Translations under genes and position numbers: made by a program
The notes under the pieces: model-generated
The model's database searches: none
What the model was told of the DNA's origin: nothing
The model's input: the letters and a program-made list of their open reading frames with translations, nothing else
In this document: positions 53,101-62,265 of the stretch, piece after piece
How the letters are laid out: each line of letters starts with the position of its first letter
Numbering within the stretch: position 1 is the first letter of the stretch
NCBI GenBank assembly: GCA_050300015.1
Contig: JBNKWZ010000029.1
Location: 124,001-188,000 of the forward strand
Direction: 5' to 3'
DNA from: CAYZQH01 sp050300015
GTDB lineage: Bacteria; Pseudomonadota; Gammaproteobacteria; Pseudomonadales; Cellvibrionaceae
DNA length: 64,000 nucleotides

Positions 53101-54438
53101 TTGCTCTACCGTACATACTGTTCTCGAATACTGATGCTCGCTCTGCCAGTGGCAATGCAAATGTTTCTGCAATCGCTACTTGGTATGGCGGATGTTGGTA
53201 TGGTCAGCGGGTTGGGCGAAGCGGCGGTTGCAGCTGTGGGCTTGGCCGCTAAACTCCATTTTTTATTAATTGTTGTCATGGCGGGCATCGCCATAGGTGG
53301 CAGTACGCTGATTGCGCAGCACGTCGGTGCCAAGCAAACACAAAAAACACAGTTGGTGTTTGCAGTCAATATTATTGTCGGATGCATACTGAGCCTGCCA
53401 TTGATTGGGGCTTTTCTAGGCGCACCTTTGTGGGCCACTCTGATCAACCCGGACCCAGAGGTTGCTAAGCTCACCGGTTCCTATCTTGTTATCACCGCCC
53501 CCGTTTTGCTGTTTACGCAAATTATTTTGATTTATGAGGGCGCATTGCGTTCATACGGCAATACCACCGTACCTTTGGCGGTGGCTTTCGTTGCGGTGGT
53601 GTTAAACGTGCTACTCAATTACGTGCTGATTTTCGGACACTTGGGTGCTCCGGCGCTCGGCGTAATGGGGGCGGCCTGGGGGACATTGGTGGCTCGTGGT
53701 GTTCAGGCTGGTTTGCTAATCATCTGGTCATATTGGCGTCCCAATCCATTCGCGCTCAATGGTATGAAGTATAAGCAGGCCTTTAACCTTAAGGACATCG
53801 GGTATTTTGTACGTTTTACTTGGCCTATGGCCATTAACTTCTGCGTCTGGGGATTAGGAAATACGGTTTACCATGTTTTAATCGGGTTTTCAGGTACTAA
53901 CGCATTAGCGGTTATGGGCGTGATGGTGCCAGTGGAAAGTGCGTTTTATGCTCTATTTTTTGGTTTGGCGAGTGCGTGTGCGGTGATGATAGGGCAGTCC
54001 CTCGGTGCTGGCCACGCCGATGAGGCTTGGCGTTTACAGCGTTTTTTTAGTGGGGTGATGGTTGTCACCGTAGTGCTCGTTAGCGGATGTTTATGGGGCG
54101 TAAGAAGTTTTCTACATCCACTATTGCATGGTTTAACAGATACGGCACTGTCCATGTTTTTTAGTGTGTTAGGTGTCTTCTGCTTGGTGGTTCCTATTAA
54201 GGTCATGAATTTACTGATGGTGGTGGGCGTTTTGCGTGCAGGGGGAGACAACGCATACTGTTTAACCATCGATACTATGGCTATGTGGGTGGTGGGCTTG
54301 CCGGTGTTTGCCATTTGTGTTTACTTGGGTGTGGACTTTATTTGGTTGTATTTGCTGATGTCGCTGGAAGATGCGTTTAAAATTTGCCCAAATTGGTTCC
54401 GAATTCGACAGGGGCGCTGGGTGAGGAATCTCACCTGA
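53101..54438 (+). CDS. MATE family efflux transporter
   Basis: Multidrug/toxic-compound exporter of about 445 residues with twelve hydrophobic segments. It opens ALPVAMQMFLQSLLGMADVGMVSGLG, the MATE N-terminal signature, and repeats a related pattern in the second half (RFTWPMAINFCVWGLGNTVYHVLIG). The start is uncertain: TTG 53101 gives a sensible N-terminus, ATG 53134 would trim the first helix, and GTG 53047 would run through a C8-T7 tract. The substrate is unknown. Confidence 0.88.
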   Translation: MLYRTYCSRILMLALPVAMQMFLQSLLGMADVGMVSGLGEAAVAAVGLAAKLHFLLIVVMAGIAIGGSTLIAQHVGAKQTQKTQLVFAVNIIVGCILSLPLIGAFLGAPLWATLINPDPEVAKLTGSYLVITAPVLLFTQIILIYEGALRSYGNTTVPLAVAFVAVVLNVLLNYVLIFGHLGAPALGVMGAAWGTLVARGVQAGLLIIWSYWRPNPFALNGMKYKQAFNLKDIGYFVRFTWPMAINFCVWGLGNTVYHVLIGFSGTNALAVMGVMVPVESAFYALFFGLASACAVMIGQSLGAGHADEAWRLQRFFSGVMVVTVVLVSGCLWGVRSFLHPLLHGLTDTALSMFFSVLGVFCLVVPIKVMNLLMVVGVLRAGGDNAYCLTIDTMAMWVVGLPVFAICVYLGVDFIWLYLLMSLEDAFKICPNWFRIRQGRWVRNLT

Positions 54439-54562
54439 GACTCTGGCAGGCAGAGCGTGCATGACGACCATTCTCGTGGTGCCTACAAATATTGCGGGCG
54501 TGCTGTAAAGCTTGTACAGTGTGCCACCTTGATAGACACCATTATTGGACAGAGAGAGAGTT

Positions 54563-54895
54563 ATGTCGTTTTTTATAGCCGAAGCCCATGCTCAGGCACA
54601 AACAGCTGCGCCTCCGGGTGGCGGCATGATCAATATTGCCATGTTGGTTGGCTTATTCGCCATTATGTACTTTATGCTTATTCGCCCCCAGCGCAAAAAG
54701 CAAAAAGAACACCAGCAATTGATTGAAGCCTTGAGCAAAGGTGACGAGGTCGTTTTAACCAGCGGTATGTTGGGTAAAGTGACTGACGTTGGCGAGGTTT
54801 ACATTACGGTTGATGTGGGTAACAGTGTATCCTTGAAATTCCAAAAGCTTGCCGTTCATGCGGTTTTACCTAAGGGCACCATCAAGTCTATTTAA
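54563..54895 (+). CDS. yajC: Preprotein translocase subunit YajC
   Basis: A 110-residue small inner-membrane protein of the SecDF-YajC complex. It has one membrane helix (about 26-44, INIAMLVGLFAIMYFMLI) followed by RPQRKKQKEHQ and a compact C-terminal domain (LSKGDEVVLTSGMLGKV). I start at ATG 54563. Normally yajC is followed by secD and secF; here a PLP enzyme gene follows, so it is either displaced or a second copy. Confidence 0.95.
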   Translation: MSFFIAEAHAQAQTAAPPGGGMINIAMLVGLFAIMYFMLIRPQRKKQKEHQQLIEALSKGDEVVLTSGMLGKVTDVGEVYITVDVGNSVSLKFQKLAVHAVLPKGTIKSI

Positions 54896-54934
54896 TCGCT
54901 TTACTCGCGCACAAATTCTCAGTAGTTTGTGCGT

Positions 54935-55915
54935 ATGACCTTCACCTTCCCCCCTAAAATATCATTGGCTCGATTGCCAACCCCGCTGCAGCCGCTGTCT
55001 CGTTTAACCGCTATGGTGGGTGGTCCCAATTTATGGGTGAAGCGAGACGATTTAAGTGAATTCGGCCCTGGCGGTAATAAGATTCGCAAGCTGGAGTATG
55101 TGGTGTGTGAAGCCATAGCGCAGGGGGCCGATACCCTGATCACCTGTGGTGGTCTTCAATCCAATCACTGCAGGGCAACGGCATTGATTGCCGCAAGACT
55201 GGGTTTAAAGTGTCACTTGCTGTTGCGGGGAGATGCGCCCGCGCATTTTGAGGCTAACACCTTTCTCGCACAATTGGCGGGGGCTTCAATTCAATGTTTC
55301 CCGTGGCGTGAATACCAGCAACTTGATGCCCTTTTTGAGAAAGAGGCCCAAGCGCTAAAACTGCGTGGGCACAATCCCTTTTTAATCCCCACAGGTGCGA
55401 GTGATGAGATAGGACTTTGGGGGTATATAGAGGCTGCCCGAGAACTTTTAACAGACATTGGCGAGCACCTGAAAGGCTCCACCCTAGTGGTATGCTCAAC
55501 GGGTTCTGGAGGGACACACACGGGGTTGGCTGTGGGATTTGCCGAGAGTAGTGGCCCCACGGTGAGAGCTTACGCCGTATGCGATTCGCGCGAATACTTT
55601 GTACAAAAAGCCGATAAAGATATTCGCTCTTGGCAAGCGCGTTATTCTGTCCAGACAAACATCCGAGCGAAGGCGCTTGACTTTGTGGACGATTACATCG
55701 GTCCTGGGTACGCGAAACCCTATCAAAAAATGCTCGATACCATAAAATTTGTCGCCAGCAGTGAAGGTTTACTCCTGGACCCTGTCTATACGGGGAAAGC
55801 GTTTCACGGTTTGTTAGAGGACATCAGGGGCGGAAAACTGAATCAGTTTGAGAATGTAGTATTTGTGCATACGGGTGGTGTTTTTGGGGTTTTTCCTTAT
55901 CGAGGCGACTTTTGA
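54935..55915 (+). CDS. dcyD: D-cysteine desulfhydrase / ACC deaminase-like PLP enzyme
   Basis: Fold-type II PLP enzyme of 326 residues in the ACC deaminase/D-cysteine desulfhydrase family. The PLP lysine is K49 in GPGGNKIRKLEY, with the substrate-binding TCGGLQSNHCRATA loop and the phosphate-binding STGSGGTHTGL. True ACC deaminases are hard to separate from D-cysteine desulfhydrases by eye; the latter are commoner in this group. It is followed after 22 bases by an amino-acid symporter gene, suggesting joint use of an amino acid. Confidence 0.85.
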   Translation: MTFTFPPKISLARLPTPLQPLSRLTAMVGGPNLWVKRDDLSEFGPGGNKIRKLEYVVCEAIAQGADTLITCGGLQSNHCRATALIAARLGLKCHLLLRGDAPAHFEANTFLAQLAGASIQCFPWREYQQLDALFEKEAQALKLRGHNPFLIPTGASDEIGLWGYIEAARELLTDIGEHLKGSTLVVCSTGSGGTHTGLAVGFAESSGPTVRAYAVCDSREYFVQKADKDIRSWQARYSVQTNIRAKALDFVDDYIGPGYAKPYQKMLDTIKFVASSEGLLLDPVYTGKAFHGLLEDIRGGKLNQFENVVFVHTGGVFGVFPYRGDF

Positions 55916-55937
55916 TTGTTAAATCAGTGGGGCTTTT

Positions 55938-57266
55938 ATGACTGGATTTAGTGATGCAATAAACCTTGCAAGCTCCTGGCTTTGGGGTGAATTTCTTTGG
56001 GTGGTTATTTTAGCGGTGGGGTTATTTTTAACGGTTAGGCTGCGCTTTATTACTGTGCGCAGCACCCTCACGGCGTTTAGGTTGTTGTGGCGGGGGCGGT
56101 CCAGTACAAAGCCCGGCACTATCGCACCGTTTAGTGCCTTGATGGTGTCTTTGTCGGCGACGGTGGGTACTGGCAATATCGTAGGTGTGGCAACGGCCAT
56201 CGGCATTGGTGGGCCCGGGGCATTGTTTTGGATGTGGGCAAGCGCTTTGCTTGGGATGGCCACAAAATATGCGGAGGCGGTTTGTGCCGTCCACTACCGT
56301 GAGAAAAACCCTGAGGGCCAGTTTGTCGGCGGGCCCATGTACTACATCAAAAACGGCTTGCCAAAACCTTTTTGGATATTGTCCATCGCCTTTGCCATTT
56401 TCGGTGCCCTGGCAGGCTTTGGCATCGGCAATGCAGTACAAGCGAATTCAATCGCCAGCGCGTTGAACGAAAGTTTCGGCTTAGACAGCGTGATGACGGC
56501 TGTCGTACTAACCGTTGGGGTAGCGTTGGTATTGCTAGGAGGGATCACACGCATTGCCACAACCGCACGTGCAATGGTACCTCTGATGGCGGCACTGTAT
56601 ATTTTGGGAGGGCTGATTGTCATTCTGGTCAATATTTCCGAATTGCCCAGAGCTTTGATGCTGGTGTTTAAATCTGCCTTTACTGGCACAGCGGCCCAAG
56701 GCGGTTTTGCTGGTGCATTGGTGGCCTTGGCGATCGAGAAAGGGGTGGCTAGAGGTGTGTTTTCAAATGAAGCGGGTTTGGGTAGTGCTCCCATCGCCCA
56801 CGCCGCTGCTCAAACAGATAGTCCGGTGGAGCAGGGATTGATAGCCATGCTCGGTACATTCATTGACACTCTTGTTATCTGTAGCGTTACGGGGCTCGCA
56901 ATTTTAGTGACAGGGTCTTGGTCAGAGGGCTTGCAGGGCGTTGCCATTTCACAACATGCATTTTCTAGTGTTTTACCCTTTGGTTCGCAACTGGTAGCGG
57001 TATGTTTGTGTTTATTTGCGTTTACCACCATTTTAGGCTGGAGTTACTATGGTGAAAGATGTGCGGAATTCCTTTTCGGGCATCGTGTCAGTTTGGTTTA
57101 CCGCTCGCTTTGGGTGCTGGTAGTACCCATCGGTATACTTGCGGGCTTGGATTTGGTTTGGAGCGTCTCCGATTTGTTGAATGGTCTCATGGCGTTGCCC
57201 AACTTGGTGGGGCTTCTATTTTTATCTGGCGTTACAGCCAGGCTCACTCGAGACTACTTTCGGTGA
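55938..57266 (+). CDS. Sodium:alanine symporter (AGCS family)
   Basis: Sodium-coupled symporter of 442 residues with about eleven hydrophobic segments. Family signatures are SATVGTGNIVGVATAIGIGGPGA near residue 75, the FVGGPMYYIKNGL segment and GVARGVFSNEAGLGSAPIAHAAA. Known members carry alanine, glycine or their D-forms with Na+. It is probably in one transcript with the PLP enzyme gene upstream. Confidence 0.94.
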   Translation: MTGFSDAINLASSWLWGEFLWVVILAVGLFLTVRLRFITVRSTLTAFRLLWRGRSSTKPGTIAPFSALMVSLSATVGTGNIVGVATAIGIGGPGALFWMWASALLGMATKYAEAVCAVHYREKNPEGQFVGGPMYYIKNGLPKPFWILSIAFAIFGALAGFGIGNAVQANSIASALNESFGLDSVMTAVVLTVGVALVLLGGITRIATTARAMVPLMAALYILGGLIVILVNISELPRALMLVFKSAFTGTAAQGGFAGALVALAIEKGVARGVFSNEAGLGSAPIAHAAAQTDSPVEQGLIAMLGTFIDTLVICSVTGLAILVTGSWSEGLQGVAISQHAFSSVLPFGSQLVAVCLCLFAFTTILGWSYYGERCAEFLFGHRVSLVYRSLWVLVVPIGILAGLDLVWSVSDLLNGLMALPNLVGLLFLSGVTARLTRDYFR

Positions 57267-57313
57267 TAAATCGGAAACCACTACAATAGAACGCGTTTTC
57301 TTAAGGGGCATTT

Positions 57314-58213
57314 ATGCCAAAAGGGTTTGGAAACAAACTGGTCGTTGCTATTTCATCAAGAGCGTTGTTTGACCTTGATGAAAGTCATGAGGTATTTAAA
57401 AAAGAGGGCTTGGATGCTTACTCCAAGTACCAGATTACACATGAGGGAGACACACTGGCGCCAGGGGAAGCGTTTCCCATGGTGCAAAAGCTTCTGGCGA
57501 TGAACGATTTGTTGGATGGGGAGCCTCGTGTAGAGGTGATACTACTTTCGCGCAACAGCGCGGATACGGGGCTCCGAATTTTTAATTCTATTAACCATTA
57601 CAAGCTAAACATTACCCGTGCCGCCTTTTGTGGTGGTGAAAGCCCTTATAAGTATATTGCCCCTTTTAATTGCCATTTATTTTTATCGACAGATGGTGAG
57701 GATGTTCGACAAGCCTTGAATAGTGGTATTGCTGCCGCAACGCTATTGACGTCAAAAAAAGCACAGCAAGAAAGCCATCAGTTACGCTTCGCATTTGATG
57801 GCGACGCTGTGTTGTTTTCTGATGAAGCAGAACAAATATTTAAAAACCAAGGTTTGGAAGCTTTCACTCAAAATGAAACTGCGGCAGCAAAAAAGCCGTT
57901 AATGGGCGGGCCTTTTAAATCTTTTCTCGCAGCATTACATGGTTTACAAAAAGAATTCTCGCGGGAAACGTGTCCCATTCGCACGGCGCTGGTCACGGCT
58001 CGGTCTGCACCGGCACACGAGCGGGTGATATTAACGTTGCGTGCTTGGGATATCCGTTTGGATGAGTCGCTATTTCTGGGCGGATTAAATAAAACGGAGT
58101 TTCTTCGAGCCTACGGTGCCGATGTGTTCTTCGACGACCAACCCTTACACTGTGAGCGTGCCAAAGATGCTGTGTCTACGGGGCATGTGCCACATGGTAT
58201 CGCCAATCAATAG
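57314..58213 (+). CDS. 5'-nucleotidase (NT5C1-like)
   Basis: A 299-residue protein resembling the cytosolic 5'-nucleotidase I family, known from animals (NT5C1A/B) and many bacteria. Marks are LVVAISSRALFDLDESHEVF at the N-terminus, VEVILLSRNSADTGLRIFNS and FAFDGDAVLFSDEAEQIF with the HAD-like acids. The end VFFDDQPLHCERA is also typical. AGGGGC is before the ATG. It likely dephosphorylates AMP or IMP. It is 47 bases after the symporter gene. Confidence 0.87.
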   Translation: MPKGFGNKLVVAISSRALFDLDESHEVFKKEGLDAYSKYQITHEGDTLAPGEAFPMVQKLLAMNDLLDGEPRVEVILLSRNSADTGLRIFNSINHYKLNITRAAFCGGESPYKYIAPFNCHLFLSTDGEDVRQALNSGIAAATLLTSKKAQQESHQLRFAFDGDAVLFSDEAEQIFKNQGLEAFTQNETAAAKKPLMGGPFKSFLAALHGLQKEFSRETCPIRTALVTARSAPAHERVILTLRAWDIRLDESLFLGGLNKTEFLRAYGADVFFDDQPLHCERAKDAVSTGHVPHGIANQ

Positions 58214-58469
58214 TGCTTGTAGTCACTCAAAACCGTCCCAATGAGATTGACAACTTTCCTGATGTCAACTGAATGAATACGCCTGGTTAGTCTGTTTTGA
58301 TGGGTATTGTCGGTATTGCCCACCGACGGGTTATATGCCCGTGACGTTCGTCGGGTTGTGGATGTGTTGGCGTGCAAAGCATATTCGCAATGCTACGCTA
58401 TTTACAAGCTACAGCCATTCTCCAAACCTTAGGCGCGTTTGGGCCTCAGTATTAGAAGTAGGGGCATTA

Positions 58470-59000
58470 ATGATTAAAACCATAGTGTTCGCGACGGACT
58501 TGGGCGCGTTCACCGCACACAGCCTTCTCCATGTGGAGTCGCTTGCTAAACAGTTCGATGCTAAAGTCGTCATCTTGCACGCCTTGGCGCCAATGGGTGA
58601 GTATGCCAGTGCCTTTGTGCAAAGCCATTACCCGGACGCCGATCCTAAGGCATGGTTGGATGGCGACCAACCTGAAACCTTAGCCACTTTAAAAGAACAA
58701 ATATTTGAGTCCTTGCTGCGTGATCCGGCTGCTGAGCGCGCCTTGGTAGACCGGGTAGTTGATATAGTTGTTACCGTGGGATCACCGGCCAGTGTGATTT
58801 TGCAAACAGCACAAAAGCTGAGTGCAGATCTTATTGTGATCGGTAGCCATGGTGTGGATGCCATAGACGGTTCCGTGCTCGGCTCTGTGGCTTCCAAGGT
58901 GCTGCAATTGGCCAAGATTCCAGTGTATATGGTGCCGATGGTCAACCCAACGCATTTTAGGGGTGAGGCTGCCGTAAAGCTCAATTGGGTGCGCCAATAG
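58470..59000 (+). CDS. Universal stress protein (UspA family)
   Basis: A 176-residue USP. From ATG 58470 it begins IKTIVFATDLGAFTAHSLLH and carries the ATP-binding signature GSHG, nine residues, GS in the GVDAIDGSVLGSVASKVL region. AGGGGC is upstream. The frame is open for 45 more codons 5', but that stretch is not protein-like. It is possibly expressed with the nucleotidase gene; it converges on the TSUP gene by nine bases. Confidence 0.92.
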   Translation: MIKTIVFATDLGAFTAHSLLHVESLAKQFDAKVVILHALAPMGEYASAFVQSHYPDADPKAWLDGDQPETLATLKEQIFESLLRDPAAERALVDRVVDIVVTVGSPASVILQTAQKLSADLIVIGSHGVDAIDGSVLGSVASKVLQLAKIPVYMVPMVNPTHFRGEAAVKLNWVRQ

Positions 59001-59009
59001 CAAGATAAG

Positions 59010-59789
59010 CTACGACCATAAAAATTTGATCCCAATCACCAGCAGTAAGACCGCCAGTATGGGCTGCAGTACACTGTTGGGTATTCTACTAGCGAATTTG
59101 GCCCCCAAGTGCACGGCTGGCAAAGAGCCAATAATGAGGCCGCCCAACAAAACAAAATCTACGTTACCCAGCAATATCCAATGGCCCATGCCAGCAATGA
59201 ACGTCAACGGTACTGCATGAGCAATATCGGTACCCACCACTTGCAGTGCAGGTAACCTAGGGTAAAGTGTGAGCAGTAAAACGGCGCAAAAAGCGCCGGC
59301 ACCCACGGACGAAAGCGTCACCACCACCCCGAGGACAATGCCCGTGATGAAAGTAATACTTTTGGCGTGGCGATGGTGCCAGTGAATGGTCAGGGTTGTT
59401 TCAGGCGCGGGAGACTGCAACCGTTTCTTTCCCAGTAACACTAACGCGGTCATGATCAACATGACCCCCAAGGCCTTAGTGAGCACGCCGGAATCGTCTG
59501 GAGTATGAAAAGTGTGTAATAAATAGCTTGTGAGCAACGACGCGGGTATGCTGCCAGCGGCAAGGTACAGGACCAGGTTCCAGCGCACCGTCCCTTGCTT
59601 TTTATGGGCCCAGGCGCCTCCCGTTTTGGTAACAGCCGCGTAGAGAAGGTCAGTGCCTATGGCTATTTTTTCGGGCACGCCTGCAAATATCAGTAGAGGT
59701 GTCATCAGTGAGCCTCCGCCGACGCCAGTGAGCCCCACAGCCAGGCCCACGCCTGCGCCAGCTACGATGTAAAACAGAAAATCTAGCAC
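59010..59789 (-). CDS. TauE/SafE (TSUP) family permease
   Basis: A 259-residue membrane protein with eight predicted helices in two halves, each opening with the TSUP glycine pattern (GAGVGLAVGLTGVGGGSLMTPLL and IVLGVVVTLSSVGAGAFCAVLL). The family exports sulfite or sulfoacetate or moves other small anions. Its location next to cysB and cysH favours a sulfur compound, by inference. It is divergent from cysB, with 178 AT-rich bases between. Confidence 0.9.
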   Translation of the reverse strand: MLDFLFYIVAGAGVGLAVGLTGVGGGSLMTPLLIFAGVPEKIAIGTDLLYAAVTKTGGAWAHKKQGTVRWNLVLYLAAGSIPASLLTSYLLHTFHTPDDSGVLTKALGVMLIMTALVLLGKKRLQSPAPETTLTIHWHHRHAKSITFITGIVLGVVVTLSSVGAGAFCAVLLLTLYPRLPALQVVGTDIAHAVPLTFIAGMGHWILLGNVDFVLLGGLIIGSLPAVHLGAKFASRIPNSVLQPILAVLLLVIGIKFLWS

Positions 59790-59967
59790 TAGGACCCTTA
59801 CGGAAATATTAGCAATAGCTGCTAAAGTAAATTTAGGCTGGCAAATATAAGCATTTATTACTATTCTTCAAAAGAATATTTTTTTATATTTTTATAATCA
59901 AACCATGTGCCTAGGTAGGAAGTAGCCCTGGGGACATCACTTTCAACTGCCGCCATTCGGAGGGCAT

Positions 59968-60942
59968 ATGAAACTGCAGCAGTTGCGTTACATTTGGGAG
60001 GTTGCACATCACGACCTCAACGTTTCAGCCACCGCTCAAAGTTTGTACACATCGCAGCCGGGAATTAGTAAGCAAATACGTTTACTGGAGGATGAGTTGG
60101 GTGTGGAGATTTTTTCCAGAAGTGGTAAGCACCTCACTAGAATAACACCGGCAGGCGAAGCGATTTTGCGTACTGCGGGCGAAATCCTAAGGAAGGTAGA
60201 GAGTATCAAGCAAGTTGCACAGGAGTTCAGCAACGAGAAAAAAGGCAGTCTTTCAATTGCCACCACACATACCCAGGCACGGTATGCTCTACCGAAGGTG
60301 ATCGGTAACTTCATCAAGAACTACCCTGATGTGTCTTTACACATGAATCAAGGTACCCCCATGCAGATATCAGAGATGGCGGCTGATGGCTCGGTGGATT
60401 TTGCGATTGCCACAGAAGCGTTGGAGCTGTTTAGTGATCTGATTCTACTGCCGTGCTACCAATGGAATCGTTGCGTGTTGGTGCCCAAAAACCATCCGCT
60501 TACACAGGTGTCGCAATTGACTATTGAGGATGTGGCCAAGCAGCCTCTTGTCACCTATGTATTTGGCTTTACAGGCCGTTCCAAGCTTGACGAAGCCTTT
60601 TTAGAGCATGGTCTGGCGCCTAAGGTTGTGTTTACAGCCTCCGACGCTGATGTGATCAAAACCTACGTTCGACTGGGTTTGGGTGTGGGAATTGTCGCCA
60701 AGATGGCCTATGACCCCGAAGAAGACAGTGATCTTGTGGCCTTGGATGCCAGCCACCTTTTTAAATCCAGCACCACCAAAATCGCATTCCGGCGCGGCAC
60801 TTTTTTACGCGGGTTTATGTACGAATTTATTGAGGAGTTTGCACCACATTTAACCAAGGAAGTGATAAACGAAGCCTTTAATAGACACTCTAAAATGGAG
60901 CTGGATGAACTCTTCTCGAATGTGCAATTACCGGTTTACTAA
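59968..60942 (+). CDS. cysB: LysR-type regulator CysB
   Basis: Activator of the cysteine regulon, responding to N-acetylserine/O-acetylserine and repressed by thiosulfate. The 324 residues match E. coli CysB. The N-terminal helix-turn-helix (NVSATAQSLYTSQPGISKQI) and the cofactor domain with TTHTQARYALPKVI are close to the CysB/Cbl type. GGAGG is before the ATG. It precedes cysH, which faces it, and may control both the TSUP and cysH genes. Confidence 0.95.
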   Translation: MKLQQLRYIWEVAHHDLNVSATAQSLYTSQPGISKQIRLLEDELGVEIFSRSGKHLTRITPAGEAILRTAGEILRKVESIKQVAQEFSNEKKGSLSIATTHTQARYALPKVIGNFIKNYPDVSLHMNQGTPMQISEMAADGSVDFAIATEALELFSDLILLPCYQWNRCVLVPKNHPLTQVSQLTIEDVAKQPLVTYVFGFTGRSKLDEAFLEHGLAPKVVFTASDADVIKTYVRLGLGVGIVAKMAYDPEEDSDLVALDASHLFKSSTTKIAFRRGTFLRGFMYEFIEEFAPHLTKEVINEAFNRHSKMELDELFSNVQLPVY

Positions 60943-60965
60943 CCACCTATCACCCTAAGATAGAT

Positions 60966-60995
60966 AAAAAAGCCGCAAATACTTGCGGCTTTTTT
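60966..60995. terminator. Bidirectional terminator after cysB
   Basis: AAAAAAGCCGCAA, ATAC, TTGCGGCTTTTTT. It serves cysB on one side and the converging thioredoxin-like gene on the other. Confidence 0.9.
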
Positions 60996-61020
60996 ATTCT
61001 TGAGCGTGAAAGAGGCGGCT

Positions 61021-61356
61021 CTAAAGAAAGTCCAAATCCGAATGGTTTTGGATGATGTCTTTCAGCGCCTCGCTTTCGTTAACAGGCTGGTCTAGGACTT
61101 CTTTCACGAATTTTAGATATACCGTATAAATCACGGGTTCAGCATTGGGCGATTCCACCAAGAAAAACGGTGCTCTGTTTACTTGGTAGCGCTTGGCAAG
61201 CACCATGCCGGCGCTTTCGGGGTCTCGCTCATCCGCCACCAGCACTTCGTCAATGCGTGCCATATTGTCACTGCTCTGTAATTTATTCAAAACGTCGGCA
61301 CATTTTTTACAAGGTGAGCCATCGGACAATATTTTTTTTACCAAAGTTATTTTCAT
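61021..61356 (-). CDS. Thioredoxin-like CxxC protein next to cysH
   Basis: A 111-residue protein with a thioredoxin-like outline: a short N-terminal strand, C16 and C19 in GSPCKKCADVL, and a cis-proline-like P63 in NRAPFFLVE. It lacks the WCGPC of thioredoxin and is not a glutaredoxin. It lies 18 bases after cysH on the same strand, so it is likely cotranscribed. A reductant or assembly role for CysH is plausible but unproven. A gene at the same place occurs in Pseudomonas, as I recall. Confidence 0.75.
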   Translation of the reverse strand: MKITLVKKILSDGSPCKKCADVLNKLQSSDNMARIDEVLVADERDPESAGMVLAKRYQVNRAPFFLVESPNAEPVIYTVYLKFVKEVLDQPVNESEALKDIIQNHSDLDFL

Positions 61357-61374
61357 TTGCGTTCTTACCTTTGG

Positions 61375-62094
61375 TTAATTGGTATTGCTGGCATGTAGTC
61401 CACACTCTTTTTTTGCGGCTTCCTCCCACCACCAGCGTCCTTCTCGCTCATGTTGACCGGGCCCAATTGGGCGAGTACAAGGTTCACAACCGATGGACAC
61501 AAAACCCCGGTCGTGGAGTGCGTTGTAAGGTACGCCTCGGTATCGAATGTACTCCCACACTTGCTCCGAGGTCCAGTTGGCTAAAGGGTTGAACTTCGTC
61601 AGTGTTTCATTGGGGCGGTTAAAAGCTTTGTCATCTTGTATCACCGGGATGGTCGAACGGGTGCCTGGGCTTTGGTCCTTACGTTGACCGGTAATCCAGG
61701 CATCTAGGGTGAGTAGCTTTTTCTTTAGCGGGCCAATTTTTCGAATGGCGCAACACTCTTGGTGGTTGTCCTCATAAAAACTGAATAGCCCTTTTTGTGA
61801 GACCAGCGCTTGTACGTGGTTAGCCTCTGGAAACAGAATATTTAATTTCAGGTTGTAATGCTGGCGTACTTTGTCGATAAATTGATAGGTTTCGGGGTGA
61901 AGGCGCCCTGTATCTAAGCAAAACACTTCGATATCCGGGCGAATCCGGGTGGCTAGATCAATCAATACGACATCCTCAGCGCCACTGAAAGAGATGGCAA
62001 TGTTGTCGAACTGTTCCAGCGCATAGGCCATGATTGCCTTGGGAGACTGGCCTTGCAAGGTTTCATCGACGCTAACGGTGTCTATTTTGGTCAT
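61375..62094 (-). CDS. cysH: Phosphoadenylyl/adenylyl-sulfate reductase
   Basis: Reduces activated sulfate to sulfite in assimilation. The 239-residue protein has the P-loop-like SFSGAEDVVL, the catalytic C231 in KKECGLH, and two extra cysteine pairs, C114-C115 and C203/C206. Those pairs bind a 4Fe-4S cluster in APS-type reductases. It is therefore probably an iron-sulfur, adenylyl-sulfate type rather than the cluster-free E. coli PAPS type. Its operon partner is the thioredoxin-like gene. Confidence 0.94.
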   Translation of the reverse strand: MTKIDTVSVDETLQGQSPKAIMAYALEQFDNIAISFSGAEDVVLIDLATRIRPDIEVFCLDTGRLHPETYQFIDKVRQHYNLKLNILFPEANHVQALVSQKGLFSFYEDNHQECCAIRKIGPLKKKLLTLDAWITGQRKDQSPGTRSTIPVIQDDKAFNRPNETLTKFNPLANWTSEQVWEYIRYRGVPYNALHDRGFVSIGCEPCTRPIGPGQHEREGRWWWEEAAKKECGLHASNTN

Positions 62095-62265
62095 GTCTTA
62101 GCCTTGTTCAAACGGAAAGGCCGGAAGCATAGCAGAGCCTCATGACATAGAGAAATAGCTTGAGGTTCTACAGTTATAACCGCTTAGCCTACAAACACAT
62201 TTGCCTAGTTCCTCAGAAATCAGTAGATTGGCAGCCTTTGAACAATGATGTATTAGGAGCACACC

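Noticed and set aside
49228..54542. The 15-base string CTTGATAGACACCAT occurs at 49228-49242 and again at 54528-54542 before yajC.
   Set aside because: In 64 kb, counting both strands, a few exact 15-base pairs are expected by chance, and the two settings share nothing else.
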